Made by a program: the position numbers and the translations under genes. From the NCBI GenBank assembly GCA_030426725.1, contig JAUHXZ010000010.1, forward strand, positions 1 through 62,096: DNA of 62,096 nt. Reading direction: 5' to 3'. The notes beneath the pieces were generated by a model. It saw only the letters and a program-made list of their open reading frames with translations. It made no database searches and had not been told where the DNA came from. This document shows, one piece after another, positions 33,786 through 43,055 of this stretch; within the stretch, counting starts at the first letter, position 1, and every line of letters starts with the position of its first letter. This DNA comes from Actinomycetes bacterium (GTDB taxonomy: Bacteria; Actinomycetota; Actinomycetes; Propionibacteriales; Propionibacteriaceae).

Positions 33786-34376
33786 ATGCCCAGGATCTCC
33801 GCGCCCACCCTCGCCGAGCACCGCGTCGCGCAGCGGGAGGCGCTGCTGCGCGCGGCGTCGGAGATCATCGTGGCCGACGGCGTCGCGGCGATCACCCCCA
33901 AGGCGGTCGGCGCGCGGGCGGGGATCGCCCGGTCCAGCGTCTACGACTACTTCCCCTCCGGCGAGGATCTGCTCGTCGCCGTCGCGATCAATGCGTTCGA
34001 TGATTGGGCCCGGGACATGGCGGCGGCGCTCGAGGGCGTTGCGCCGGGCCGCGCCCGTCTGCGCCGCTACGTCGAGGCCACGATGGAGATGACGGCCGAC
34101 GGCGGGCACCGCCTGGCCTCCGCCCTCCGGCAGGCCGACCTGTCACCGCGGCACACGGAGGAGATCACCGCCCTGCACCGATCGCTGCTCGCACCGCTGC
34201 TCGCGGTGCTGACCGAGGCGGGCGTGGAGTCGCCCGCCGCACACGTCCCATATCTGCAGGCGATCATCGGGGTCGGGGTCGCGCGCGTCGGAGAGGGAGA
34301 GGAACCGGCGCGGGTCGCCTCCTATGTCCACACCCTCATCACCACCGGGCTCCCGCTGCCGGACGACGAGCCCTAG
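33786..34376 (+). CDS. TetR-family regulator of the divergent DHA2 exporter
   Basis: 196 residues. The N-terminal HTH runs QREALLRAASEIIVADG and VAAITPKAVGARAGIARSSVYDYFPS (about 15-58). ATG 33786 is chosen over GTG 33783 because a CATAAT hexamer is 6 nt upstream, consistent with a leaderless mRNA. It probably represses itself and the exporter through the palindrome at 33744-33756. The effector is unknown. Confidence 0.88.
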   Translation: MPRISAPTLAEHRVAQREALLRAASEIIVADGVAAITPKAVGARAGIARSSVYDYFPSGEDLLVAVAINAFDDWARDMAAALEGVAPGRARLRRYVEATMEMTADGGHRLASALRQADLSPRHTEEITALHRSLLAPLLAVLTEAGVESPAAHVPYLQAIIGVGVARVGEGEEPARVASYVHTLITTGLPLPDDEP

Positions 34377-34385
34377 CCTGGGCCG

Positions 34386-36812
34386 ATGAGCTTCACCGCG
34401 TGCGTCCCCTTCAGCCTGCTGTCGGGTTCGGACCTGGCCGTGGCGGGAGGCAAGGGCGCCAACCTCGCGGAGCTGGTCCGGGCCGGGTTCCCCGTCCCCG
34501 ACGGGTTCGTGATCACCACTGACGCCTACCGGCTGGCCGTCTCAGACCTAGCTGAGCCCACACAGGAGGCGGTCGCCTCCGCCGGCGTGCCCGGGACAGT
34601 GCACGCCGACGTCATGTCGGCCTACGAGCGGCTCGGCGCCGGACGCGTCGCCGTGCGTTCAAGCGCGACGGCGGAGGACCTCCCAGGGGCGGCATTCGCC
34701 GGGCAGCAGGACACCTTCCTCGGGATCGAGGGCGCCGACTCCCTCATCGACGCGGTGCGGCGGTGCTGGGCATCGCTGTGGACCGAGCGGGCCGTCTCCT
34801 ACCGCGCCCGGCTCGGGATCGACGACGCAACCGTGGCGATCGCCGTCGTAGTGCAACGCATGGCGCCCTCCGATCTGGCCGGGGTCATGTTCACGGCCGA
34901 CCCCGTCACCGGCGCCCGCGACCGCGTCGTCATCGACTCGAGCCCCGGGCTCGGCGAATCGGTCGTCGCGGGACTCGTCACCCCGGACCACGCCGTTCTC
35001 GGGCCCGACGACGAGGTAGTCGAGCGGCGCGCGGGCAGGGCGGACACGGTGATCCGGGAGAGCGCCTCCGGCGGCACCGAGACCGTCGAAGCGGACGGCG
35101 CCGCGCGCCTCACGGAGGCGCAGCTGGCCGGCCTGGCCGCGCTGGGTCGGGGCATCGCGGAGCACTTCGGCCGGCCGCAGGACATCGAGTGGGCGGTCGC
35201 CGGCGACGCGGTCGCCATCCTGCAGGCCCGTCCGATGACCGCCCTCCCCCCGCCGCCACGGCGGCTCACCCGGCGCCAGCGGCTCACGGGGCCGGTCATC
35301 GTGGAACTCGTCCCCCGCCGGCCGTACCCGATGGAGGTCAGCGCCTGGATCGAACCGAACGTCGGGCGCCACATGGAGCGGCTGCTCGACGGAGTGGCGG
35401 GTGTGCGGGTGCGGCTCACGGACTCGATCCCGGCCACGGACGCCGTCGTCCAGGAGTTCGTCCCGCCGAACCCCGAGCCGAGCCGCCGCACGCCCCGACG
35501 CATCGCGCGCACCGTCTCGCGCTTCGGCTGCGATCCCCGCGCGTGGGCCGACGACCCGCGCCTCGCCCGGTTCCGGGCCGCCGTCGCGGAGCTGGGCTCC
35601 CGGGACCTGACGGCGGCCTCCTGGGCGGAACTGCTCGCGGTGCCGCCCGAGGCCGGGCGGGCGAGCGACCTCATGACGGAACTGCGCATCGAGTACCTGC
35701 CGTCCGCCGCGGGGGCGATGGTCCGGCTCCGGCTGCTGCTCACGATCCTGCGCCGACGCAACCTCTTCGCATCGCTACTCGTGGACGCGAAGACGGCAAC
35801 CCAGGAGGCGAACGCGGCCCTTGGAGGCATCGCGGACCTCATCGCGACTCGACCCCGCCTCGCGCAGCGGGCAAGGGGCCTCGACGGCCGGGGGCTTCTC
35901 GAACTCCTGCGAACGGACCCGGACGCGTCGCCGGCCCTGGACGCCCTCGACGCGTTCCTCGCCCGGTACGGCCACCGCGAGACCGTCAGCGTCCTCCTGC
36001 CCAGAGACCCGACGTGGTCGGAGTCCCCCGAGACGGTCACGGCGCTGGTCTCGGTGCTCCTCACGGAGCGAGTAGGCGACCGAATGCTCGGCCGGGCCGC
36101 GGCGGCGGCGCTCGCAACCGTCCAGCGGCACCCGCTCGTCAGGCTGATCCGGGCACAGAACCGCGTCGCTAGGCTGGTGGACAAGGCGGCCGCCGGGGCC
36201 GCGGTGCGGGAGGACACGCACTTCGAGCTCACGCGCGGCATGCCGCCGCTGCGCCGGGCGGTGCTCGAAATGGGCCGCCGCCTCGCCGGAGCGGGCGCGA
36301 TCCCCGAGGCCGACGACGTTTGGTACCTCACCCTCGAGGACCTCCGGCCGCTCGCGGGGCCCGACGACCCGGCGGGCTCTCTCGCCGGCATCGTCGCCCG
36401 CCGCAGGCAGGCGTTCGCCGAGCTGGCCGGCTCCCCGCTCATCGCACCGTCGCTGATCTACCCGGCCTGGGACGCAGGCGCCGACGGCGCACTGGTGAGC
36501 GGCGTCGGCGGCGGCAGCGGCCGGGCGACCGGGCCCGTACGCGTCATCGCCGGCCCCGACGAGTTCGCGGAGCTCCGGTCCGGGGAGGTCCTGGTGTGCA
36601 CCGCCACCAACCCATCGTGGACCCCGCTGTTCGCCCGCGCGGCCGCCGTGGTCGTCGACAACGGCGGGCTGGCATCGCACGCGGCCATCGTGGCCCGCGA
36701 GTACGGGATCCCCGCCGTCATGGGCACCGGAAGCGGCACCACAATCCTCAGCGACGGTCAGATGGTGCTCGTCGACGGCGACCGCGGCGTGGTTGTGCCG
36801 GACGAAGCATGA
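34386..36812 (+). CDS. PEP-synthase/rifampin-phosphotransferase-like ATP-dependent dikinase
   Basis: 808 residues. The N-terminal ATP-grasp (PEP/pyruvate-binding) domain runs from LSGSDLAVAGGKGANLAEL to about 290, including VRSSATAEDLPGAAFAGQQDTFL and DIEWAVAGDAVAILQARPM. A long helical middle region follows. The C-terminal swivelling His domain carries the phosphorylatable histidine in GGLASHAAIVAREYGIPAVMGTG (about 760). The TIM-barrel of true PEP synthase is absent, as in rifampin phosphotransferases (about 870 residues), which inactivate rifampin. Activity on rifampin is inference. The start codon follows TAGCCT (34374-34379) by 6 nt, so it is probably leaderless and transcribed separately from the upstream TetR gene. 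Confidence 0.78.
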   Translation: MSFTACVPFSLLSGSDLAVAGGKGANLAELVRAGFPVPDGFVITTDAYRLAVSDLAEPTQEAVASAGVPGTVHADVMSAYERLGAGRVAVRSSATAEDLPGAAFAGQQDTFLGIEGADSLIDAVRRCWASLWTERAVSYRARLGIDDATVAIAVVVQRMAPSDLAGVMFTADPVTGARDRVVIDSSPGLGESVVAGLVTPDHAVLGPDDEVVERRAGRADTVIRESASGGTETVEADGAARLTEAQLAGLAALGRGIAEHFGRPQDIEWAVAGDAVAILQARPMTALPPPPRRLTRRQRLTGPVIVELVPRRPYPMEVSAWIEPNVGRHMERLLDGVAGVRVRLTDSIPATDAVVQEFVPPNPEPSRRTPRRIARTVSRFGCDPRAWADDPRLARFRAAVAELGSRDLTAASWAELLAVPPEAGRASDLMTELRIEYLPSAAGAMVRLRLLLTILRRRNLFASLLVDAKTATQEANAALGGIADLIATRPRLAQRARGLDGRGLLELLRTDPDASPALDALDAFLARYGHRETVSVLLPRDPTWSESPETVTALVSVLLTERVGDRMLGRAAAAALATVQRHPLVRLIRAQNRVARLVDKAAAGAAVREDTHFELTRGMPPLRRAVLEMGRRLAGAGAIPEADDVWYLTLEDLRPLAGPDDPAGSLAGIVARRRQAFAELAGSPLIAPSLIYPAWDAGADGALVSGVGGGSGRATGPVRVIAGPDEFAELRSGEVLVCTATNPSWTPLFARAAAVVVDNGGLASHAAIVAREYGIPAVMGTGSGTTILSDGQMVLVDGDRGVVVPDEA

Positions 36813-36936
36813 CCCGCTCAGCGGACGGTCCGCCTGCGGTGCGGACCAAGTCCGATAGCGTGGCCGAGGAATCCGCACAAGCGTCGAGCCGACGTCCGGG
36901 TCGCCGACCAGGACAGGCAGCGACGCGGAAGGGCCG

Positions 36937-38919
36937 ATGATGACGAGCGACGACGACCGGAACAATGGCAAAGGACCACCGCGCAGAGGACGCGGGGGAC
37001 GCAAGCGGCTCCTGAGGGAGGTCACGCACCCGGCGCTCATCCCGGGCATCGGCGTGGAGGACACCCCACGGATCTTCACGACGAACTGGGGTGTCTTCGG
37101 GATCGCCGGCATGCTGGTGCTGGTCGTCGTGATCTGGGGCTTCGCCGCACCGGAGAGTATCTCCGTCGCGGGCGCGACCGGTCTGAGCTGGGTCACCGGC
37201 AATTTCGGCTGGCTGTTCTCGATGCTGGCCGCCGCGTCGATCACTTTCATGTTCGTCGTCGGCTACGGCCGCACCGGCGGTATCCGGCTCGGCGCCGACG
37301 ACGAGGCGCCTGAGTTCTCGACGGTGTCGTGGATCGCGATGCTGTTCTCGGCCGGCATGGGTATCGGCCTGTTGTTCTGGGGGCCCGCCGAGCCGCTCGC
37401 ACACTTCCTCGATGTCCCGACCGGCTCGGGCGTCGAGGCGGGCAGCTCGGATGCGATGCTCACGGCGCTGGCCCAGTCGATCCTCCACTGGGGCCCCATG
37501 GCCTGGTCGTTCTACGCACTGGTGGGCGGCGCCATCGCCTACGCCGCGTACCGTCGCGGACGGCCCCCGCTGATCTCGGCGATCCTCCGTCCGATCTTCG
37601 GCGAACGGACGGAGGGTTGGGCCGGAGCCCTGGTCGACGTGTTCGCGATCATCGTCACGCTCTTCGGCACCGGCGTGACCCTTGGCATGGGCGCCCTGCA
37701 GATCGCGAGTGGAGTCGAGCTCGTCACGGGCATCGGGCCGCTGGGCAACGCCGGCCTGATCGTGATCGTCACGCTGCTCACCGCGGCCTTCGTGGTCTCG
37801 GCTGTGTCCGGTGTCAAGCGCGGGATCCGTCTGCTGTCCGACATCAACATGGTGCTGTGCATGGGGATCGGCGTGTTCATCCTCGTGGCGGGCCCGACCC
37901 TCTTCCTGCTCAACATGGTGCCGGCCAGCCTGGCCGCGTTCATCGGGGATCTGTGGACGATGCTCATGCGCAACCCGGGGCAGGGAGAGGACGCCGCCGC
38001 GTTCATGGCGAGCTGGACGAACTACTACTGGGCATGGTGGATCTCGTGGACCCCCTTCGTCGGGATGTTCATCGCCAAGATCTCCCGCGGCAGGACGCTG
38101 CGCGAGTTCGTGACGGTGGTCATCGTCATCCCGTCCGCGGTCTGCCTCGTGTGGTTCGGCATCATGGGCGGCACGACCATGTTCTTCGAGTCGGAGGGCC
38201 TCGGCATCAGCGAGTCGGGCTCCCCGCAGGCGATCCTCTTCGCGGTGCTCCACGAGCTTCCGTTCGGTGTCGTCGTGTCGATCGTCGCGATGCTGTCCAT
38301 CGTGCTGTTCTTCGTCACCTCCGCTGACTCCGCGTCCATCGTGATGGGCTCGATGAGCCAGCGCGGACGACCGGAGCCTGCCACGTGGGTGACCATCGCG
38401 TGGGGCCTGCTTCTGGGCGCCGCGGCGCTGGCGCTGCTGCTGGCCGGCGGCGAGACGGCACTGTCCGGGCTTCAGTCGATCATGGTGGTCTCCGCACTGC
38501 CGTTCGCCTTCATCGTGATCGCGATCATGTTCGCCTGGGGCAAGGAACTCGCCATGGATCCCTACATGCTTCGTCATCGCTACGCGCGGGCGGCGATCGC
38601 ACAGGGCGTGCGTCGCGGCATCGCCGAGCACGGCGACGACTTCGTGTTCGGCGCCACCGAGGTCTCCGCCGAAGAGGGTGCGGGTGCCGGGATCGACACG
38701 GAGGACCCGGCGCTCACCGAATGGTACGAGGCGGCCACCGGCCAGCTCCCTGCCGTCACGCCGGAGGACATCACCAGAACCCTCACGCCGGGTCACATTC
38801 AGCCGAAGGGTCGCGACGATCCGCACCACAAGGCTTCGGGCGAGGCGTCTCTCACCGTCGGCGACAAACGCTGGGAGCGTCGGCACCACAAGCACGACGA
38901 GCAGGACGCCCGCGACTGA
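36937..38919 (+). CDS. BCCT-family betaine/carnitine/choline transporter
   Basis: 660 residues, twelve hydrophobic segments between about 45 and 530. The N-terminal arm is basic (GPPRRGRGGRKR) and the acidic/polar C-terminal tail is about 120 residues. The family motif GMGIGLLFWGPAEPLAHF is near 138. The TM8 tryptophan-rich segment WTNYYWAWWISWTPFVGMFIAKISRGRT is the BCCT signature. Such carriers import compatible solutes with Na+ or H+; long tails can sense osmotic stress. GGAAGG precedes the ATG. A TAGCGT hexamer at 36856 may be the -10, leaving a leader of about 70 nt. Confidence 0.92.
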   Translation: MMTSDDDRNNGKGPPRRGRGGRKRLLREVTHPALIPGIGVEDTPRIFTTNWGVFGIAGMLVLVVVIWGFAAPESISVAGATGLSWVTGNFGWLFSMLAAASITFMFVVGYGRTGGIRLGADDEAPEFSTVSWIAMLFSAGMGIGLLFWGPAEPLAHFLDVPTGSGVEAGSSDAMLTALAQSILHWGPMAWSFYALVGGAIAYAAYRRGRPPLISAILRPIFGERTEGWAGALVDVFAIIVTLFGTGVTLGMGALQIASGVELVTGIGPLGNAGLIVIVTLLTAAFVVSAVSGVKRGIRLLSDINMVLCMGIGVFILVAGPTLFLLNMVPASLAAFIGDLWTMLMRNPGQGEDAAAFMASWTNYYWAWWISWTPFVGMFIAKISRGRTLREFVTVVIVIPSAVCLVWFGIMGGTTMFFESEGLGISESGSPQAILFAVLHELPFGVVVSIVAMLSIVLFFVTSADSASIVMGSMSQRGRPEPATWVTIAWGLLLGAAALALLLAGGETALSGLQSIMVVSALPFAFIVIAIMFAWGKELAMDPYMLRHRYARAAIAQGVRRGIAEHGDDFVFGATEVSAEEGAGAGIDTEDPALTEWYEAATGQLPAVTPEDITRTLTPGHIQPKGRDDPHHKASGEASLTVGDKRWERRHHKHDEQDARD

Positions 38920-38949
38920 GAGTCCGTCCCACCACGGATGCTCCCATCG

Positions 38950-39663
38950 TCAGCCGAGAACGTCGAGCACGTCGGGGAGCATCCACAGCGTGCCGAGCCA
39001 CAGCGCGCCCAGCGTCGCGGCGAGCCACAGCGCGATCCACAGGATCCGCGGGACCCTGGTGAGCCGTGCCAGTTGCGCCGCGTCGGATCCGGCGGCGGAG
39101 CGGCCTCGCAGCGCCAGTTCGACGACGGGCCTCGGCCCGGCGAACAGCAGGAGCCAGGACAGGCCGTAGGCGACCCATGTGGTGACGTGTCCGGGGGCGT
39201 ACCAGGCGGCCAGCCCCAGCGCGCCGCCGATCGCCAGCACGACGAGCGCTCCGTGCACGTTGCGGATCTTCAGCAGCATGAGCGCGAGCAGGGCGACCAG
39301 CAGCCACAGGGCGCCGACCGCGTAGCCCGCACCGGCGAGGGCGGCGGCCAGCAGCCCCACCGCGGAGGCCGCGGGATAGCCGGCCAGCAGCATGAGCACC
39401 ATGCCCGGGCCCGTCGCCTTTCCCCGTGTCACGGTCACGCCCGAAGTGTCGGAGTGGAGCCGGATGCCCTCGAGGGAGCGACCGGTCAGCGTCGCCACGA
39501 CGGCGTGCCCGGCCTCGTGGCACACCGTGACGCCCATGCGGACCAGCGGCCAGAGCACGATGACGCACGCCAGGGCGACGGCGGCGATGATCATCAGCGC
39601 CGACGCGTCGGGCACCTCGGTGGTGGCGAGAGCGCGGCGCCACAGATCCTCGAGCAGGGACAT
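38950..39663 (-). CDS. M50-type zinc metalloprotease-like membrane protein
   Basis: 237 residues with six or so hydrophobic helices. The HEAGH zinc motif (residues 49-53, in TVCHEAGHAVVATLTGR) lies in the second segment, and GGAL/NVHGAL stretches follow. In actinobacteria this group is often annotated as M50 family metallopeptidase; some members act as peptidases with few known substrates. The usual second motif (NxxPxxPLDG) is not seen, so activity is uncertain. It is convergent with the BCCT gene, separated by 30 bp with a 5-bp hairpin (38922-38937). Confidence 0.75.
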   Translation of the reverse strand: MSLLEDLWRRALATTEVPDASALMIIAAVALACVIVLWPLVRMGVTVCHEAGHAVVATLTGRSLEGIRLHSDTSGVTVTRGKATGPGMVLMLLAGYPAASAVGLLAAALAGAGYAVGALWLLVALLALMLLKIRNVHGALVVLAIGGALGLAAWYAPGHVTTWVAYGLSWLLLFAGPRPVVELALRGRSAAGSDAAQLARLTRVPRILWIALWLAATLGALWLGTLWMLPDVLDVLG

Positions 39664-39693
39664 GACCTCAGTTTCCCAGCCCGGCCAAGAGCC

Positions 39694-40338
39694 TCAGGCG
39701 GTGATCGCCTCCGTGATCGGGGTGTCCCCGTTGCCGAAAACGATGGTGCGCCCGATGGTCGAGTCGTCGGCGAGCACGGCCGCGGCGACGGCGGCGACGT
39801 CGCCGCGGGTGACCCGGCCCTGGCCGGGGCGCCTCGTCTCGATGAAACCAGTGGGTTCCTCGAGGGTGAGCGGCCCGGGTCCGAGGATCGTCCACTCCAG
39901 GCCCGAGTCGCGCAGGTGCGCGTCGGCCGCCGCCTTCGACTCGGCGTACGCGAAGAACGAGTGGTCCTCCGGCACGCCATGGTCGGGGCTGGACCCGATG
40001 TAGGACACCATGACGTAGCGCGCGGCACCCGCCTCGCGGGCCGCCTCCATCGAGCGGATCGCGGCGTCGCGGTCCACCGCATAGGTTCGGGCGGGGTTGC
40101 CGCCGCCCGCCCCGGCCGCCCACACCACCGCGTCCTGGTCACGCATCAGCCGGGTGAGGCCCTTGACGTCGAGATGCTCGACGTCGGCCACCACGGGGGT
40201 GGCGCCGGTGGCCTCAACGTCGGCGGAGTGGTGCTCGCTGCGGATGACGGAGGTCACCTCGTCGCCGCGCTCCACCAACAATGGGGCGAGGCGTAGGGCC
40301 ACCTTCCCGTGCCCGCCGATGATCAGGACCTTGGACAT
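39694..40338 (-). CDS. NAD(P)-binding Rossmann protein (NAD(P)H-binding/atypical SDR)
   Basis: 214 residues starting MSKVLIIGGHGKVALRLAPLL at ATG 40338 with GAGAGGAGA upstream. The N-terminal GGxGxxA dinucleotide motif is followed by a mid-protein YVMVSYIGSS strand and Y-x-x-x-K-like SKAAAD. It resembles the YwnB/HSCARG-like NAD(P)-binding group, which includes redox sensors and reductases. The gene lies 30 bp before the M50 gene on the same strand and may form an operon with it. Confidence 0.82.
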   Translation of the reverse strand: MSKVLIIGGHGKVALRLAPLLVERGDEVTSVIRSEHHSADVEATGATPVVADVEHLDVKGLTRLMRDQDAVVWAAGAGGGNPARTYAVDRDAAIRSMEAAREAGAARYVMVSYIGSSPDHGVPEDHSFFAYAESKAAADAHLRDSGLEWTILGPGPLTLEEPTGFIETRRPGQGRVTRGDVAAVAAAVLADDSTIGRTIVFGNGDTPITEAITA

Positions 40339-40382
40339 GACGTCTCCTCTCTGGTGGGGTTCACCATCGAACCTACCCGCCC

Positions 40383-41855
40383 TCACTGCAGGGCCGAGGT
40401 CAGCCGGAAGAGGTTGTCCAGGTAGCGGTTGAGGCGGCTGCGCTGCGTCCACTCCTCGAGGGCCAGTTCGCTACTGCGCTCCCGATATACCCCCAGCAGG
40501 TCGGTGAGGTCGGCCACGAAGGTCCCGCCGAAGCCAAGGAGGGTGATCTCGTAGTCCAGGCCGAAGGAGCGCATGTCCAGGTTCGACGATCCGAAGACCG
40601 CGACCGTGTCGTCGACGACGAAGAACTTCGAGTGCAGCACCGCCGGCTTCGGCAGGCGGTGGATCCGCACGCCCGCCTCGAGGAGGGCCCGGTAGTAGGA
40701 CGACTGGGCGTGGTCGACGGCGAACTGGTCGGCCTGCTCGCTCACATAGAGCTCCACCGCCACGCCGCGATAGCAGGCGGTGGTGACGGCGGCGAGCAGC
40801 GACTCGTCGGGCACGAAGTAGGGGCTGACGATCCCGATGTGCTCCTGCGCCGAGTGGACCAGCGAGGTGAACAGGCGCAGGTTGGGCTCGGTCGCGTAGC
40901 CGGGCCCCGACGGGATGAGCTGGAAGGGGCTGACGTCCCCGCCCACCGGCAGCGGCACCTGATGCGCCCCCGCGACGCGCGGCTGCAGCCGTTCGCCGCA
41001 CTCGGTGTACCAGTCGACGGCGAACACGGCGTCGATGGAGGTGACGATCTGGCCGGTGAGTCTGATCATGGAGTCGTTCCAGTGCCGCCCCACCTTGACG
41101 TTGCGCTCCTGCAGGTAGGTGGAGTCGATCATGTTCTGCGACCCCATGAACGCCACGTCGCCGTCGACGACGACGAGCTTGCGGTGGTTGCGCAGGTCCG
41201 GCCGGCGGAAGCGGCCGCCGAGGATGTTGATCGGCATCATGAGGTGCCACTGGATCCCGGCGGCGTCGAACCGGTCCCCCAGTTCCTTGAAGCCGGGGTA
41301 CTTGCGGCTGCCGATGTCATCGAGGAGCAGGCGGACCTCGACGCCGCGGGCGACGGCCCGGCTGAGCGCCTGGAAGAATACGTCGGTGGTGTGATCCCAC
41401 GCGACGATGTAGACCTCGACGTGGACGAATCGTTTCGCTTCGTCGACCGCGGCTGCCATCGCGGCGATCGCGTCGTTGTACCCGTGGAAGACGCCCTCGT
41501 TCCGGCCCGTCACGCAGGCGAATCCGGTCAAGCGCCTGTTGAGCACGACGAACGACTCCGTCCCCTGGGGCAGGGCCGCGTCCTCAGGGGCGTCGGGCTG
41601 TTCCGCGAACCCGACATCGATGACTTCGTTCGCCTGCGCCTGGATCCGGTGGCGCCTCCCGTGAACGTACGGGCTACCGAGCAGCAGGAAGATGATGAGT
41701 CCGCCGATCGGGAACATCAGGATCAGGAGCAGCCACGCGGTCGACGACGAGGGGCGCCGGTTCTCCGGTACGACCCCGATGGCGACGACCTTGATGAGGA
41801 ACTCGGCCACCAGGACGAGCGAGCCGATGGCCGTGACGATGTCGAAGCCGGTCAC
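40383..41855 (-). CDS. cls: Cardiolipin synthase (phospholipase D superfamily)
   Basis: 490 residues. Two N-terminal membrane segments (about 1-30 and 40-60) precede two PLD catalytic HKD motifs: NHRKLVVVDGDVAFMGSQN near 225 and LHSKFFVVDDTVAVFGSSN near 405. It joins phosphatidylglycerol (or CDP-diacylglycerol) to make cardiolipin in the membrane. Start GTG 41855 is chosen because it places the first membrane helix directly after it. It is read on the minus strand 45 bp before the NAD(P)-binding gene. Confidence 0.92.
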   Translation of the reverse strand: MTGFDIVTAIGSLVLVAEFLIKVVAIGVVPENRRPSSSTAWLLLILMFPIGGLIIFLLLGSPYVHGRRHRIQAQANEVIDVGFAEQPDAPEDAALPQGTESFVVLNRRLTGFACVTGRNEGVFHGYNDAIAAMAAAVDEAKRFVHVEVYIVAWDHTTDVFFQALSRAVARGVEVRLLLDDIGSRKYPGFKELGDRFDAAGIQWHLMMPINILGGRFRRPDLRNHRKLVVVDGDVAFMGSQNMIDSTYLQERNVKVGRHWNDSMIRLTGQIVTSIDAVFAVDWYTECGERLQPRVAGAHQVPLPVGGDVSPFQLIPSGPGYATEPNLRLFTSLVHSAQEHIGIVSPYFVPDESLLAAVTTACYRGVAVELYVSEQADQFAVDHAQSSYYRALLEAGVRIHRLPKPAVLHSKFFVVDDTVAVFGSSNLDMRSFGLDYEITLLGFGGTFVADLTDLLGVYRERSSELALEEWTQRSRLNRYLDNLFRLTSALQ

Positions 41856-42033
41856 CGGAGGGCCCCCGGCTGGAGGCGTGCGGGATTCGGGCCGGCGTGA
41901 GGTGTCATGGGGCCATTCTGGCGGGAACGGGGGCTACGCGGCACCCGTCCCGAACACGTCGCGGACCGCCTCCTGCACGGTTCCCGGCGCCCCCCGTTGG
42001 TACGCTGATCTGGAACTGGGCAAGGAGGGCCGG

Positions 42034-42381
42034 ATGGCTGTCAATCGTTTCGGGGACCTGCGGGTGGAGGAGCGCACCGTCGGCGGCGGCGACACCGTCG
42101 TCACGTTCCGCCACTACGTCGACAAGGACAAGCTCCACGAGAAGGGGCGGCTGTTCGCCCGCCTCAGCATTCCGCCCGGCGGGGCGGTCGGTTTCCATCA
42201 ACACGTCGACGAGTCGGAGTTCTACGTCATCCACTCGGGCCGCGGCCGGTACCTCATGGATGACCAGTCCTGGGAGGTCGGCCCGGGGGACGTCGCCGAA
42301 GTCGCGCCCGGGCACAGCCACGGCATCGAGAACATCGGCGGCGAGCCGCTGGAATTCACCGCGCTGATCGTATTCTCGTAG
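42034..42381 (+). CDS. Small cupin-domain protein
   Basis: 115 residues, a single cupin fold. Motif 1 is PGGAVGFHQHVDESEFYVIHSGRG (about 50-73), with two His and a Glu as metal ligands. Motif 2 is GPGDVAEVAPGHSHGIENIG (about 86-105). Start ATG 42034 has AAGGAGGG 5 nt upstream; longer in-frame extensions are rejected. Function not defined: it may be a metal-dependent enzyme or a sugar-binding cupin. A strong hairpin follows. Confidence 0.85.
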   Translation: MAVNRFGDLRVEERTVGGGDTVVTFRHYVDKDKLHEKGRLFARLSIPPGGAVGFHQHVDESEFYVIHSGRGRYLMDDQSWEVGPGDVAEVAPGHSHGIENIGGEPLEFTALIVFS

Positions 42382-42397
42382 ACCGAATGCCCTGCTG

Positions 42398-42430
42398 GCC
42401 GCTCAGCCGAGTGACACACCGCTGAGCGGC
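42398..42430 (+). terminator. Terminator hairpin after the cupin gene
   Basis: GCCGCTCAGC (42398-42407), 13-nt loop, GCTGAGCGGC (42421-42430): a perfect 10-bp stem 16 bp downstream of the cupin stop. Confidence 0.7.
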
Positions 42431-42479
42431 TGACCAACCACGTGGCGAGCTCGCCCGGGATCTCGACGCCGTGTTCCTC

Positions 42480-42878
42480 CAGTCTGTCTCGACCACCTGG
42501 TCCTCCGTGTAGCCGAGGATCCGGGTGGCGGCCTTGTTCCAGCTGATGATCGAGCCAGTGTGATCGGCCGAGATGATGGGGTCGATCGCTGATTCGGTCA
42601 CGGAACGGAACTTCTCCTCGGCCTGCTTGCGCTCGGTGATGTCGCGGATGAGGCCCGTGTAGTAGCGGTCATCGTCGAGGAACCACGTGGCGAGCGACAG
42701 CTCAATGGGGAACTCCGTCCCGTTGGCGCGCAGCCCCGCCAGCTCGACCGTCTTGCCGATGACGTGCGCTTCCCGCCGCGGTGGCAACGGCGTAGCCGCC
42801 CTGCTCAAGGATCCCCTGGAGCTCGGCGGCGCACGCCGGATCGTCCCCGATGATGAGAACCAGGCCCGTGTCCGGCAT
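42480..42878 (-). pseudogene. Remnant of a receiver/PAS-domain signalling protein
   Basis: An ATG at 42878 with GGGGGAG upstream starts MPDTGLVLIIGDDPACAAEL, a response-regulator receiver N-terminus of about 36 residues. Near 42770 the frame changes and homology jumps to a PAS domain (ANGTEFPIELSLATWFLDDDRYYTG..., then TERKQAEEKF) followed by the start of a second PAS (IISADHTGSIISWNKAATRILGYTEDQ). Near 42505 the frame changes again. The receiver core, the rest of the second PAS and any output domain are missing. Frameshifts at both joints and the deletion mark it as a pseudogene. Confidence 0.75.
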
Positions 42879-43055
42879 GACGCCACTCCCCCGCTACGGC
42901 GCGATTCACGCCGGCAACCTTGAGGTCAAGCTACGGAGCGGGCATAGGGCCGTCAACGGATCCGGGCCGGAACGCTGGTCCGGGCCCGGTTGACGGTCTT
43001 GCGGCGAAACAATGTACGCCCGCACCCACCCCCGCGAGACGAGGTGACCGTCTGG

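Noticed and set aside
42356..42886. Intact 176-residue PAS protein
   Set aside because: The N-terminal 45 residues and the C-terminus of this frame are not protein-like. The homologous parts lie in different frames, so it is a pseudogene.
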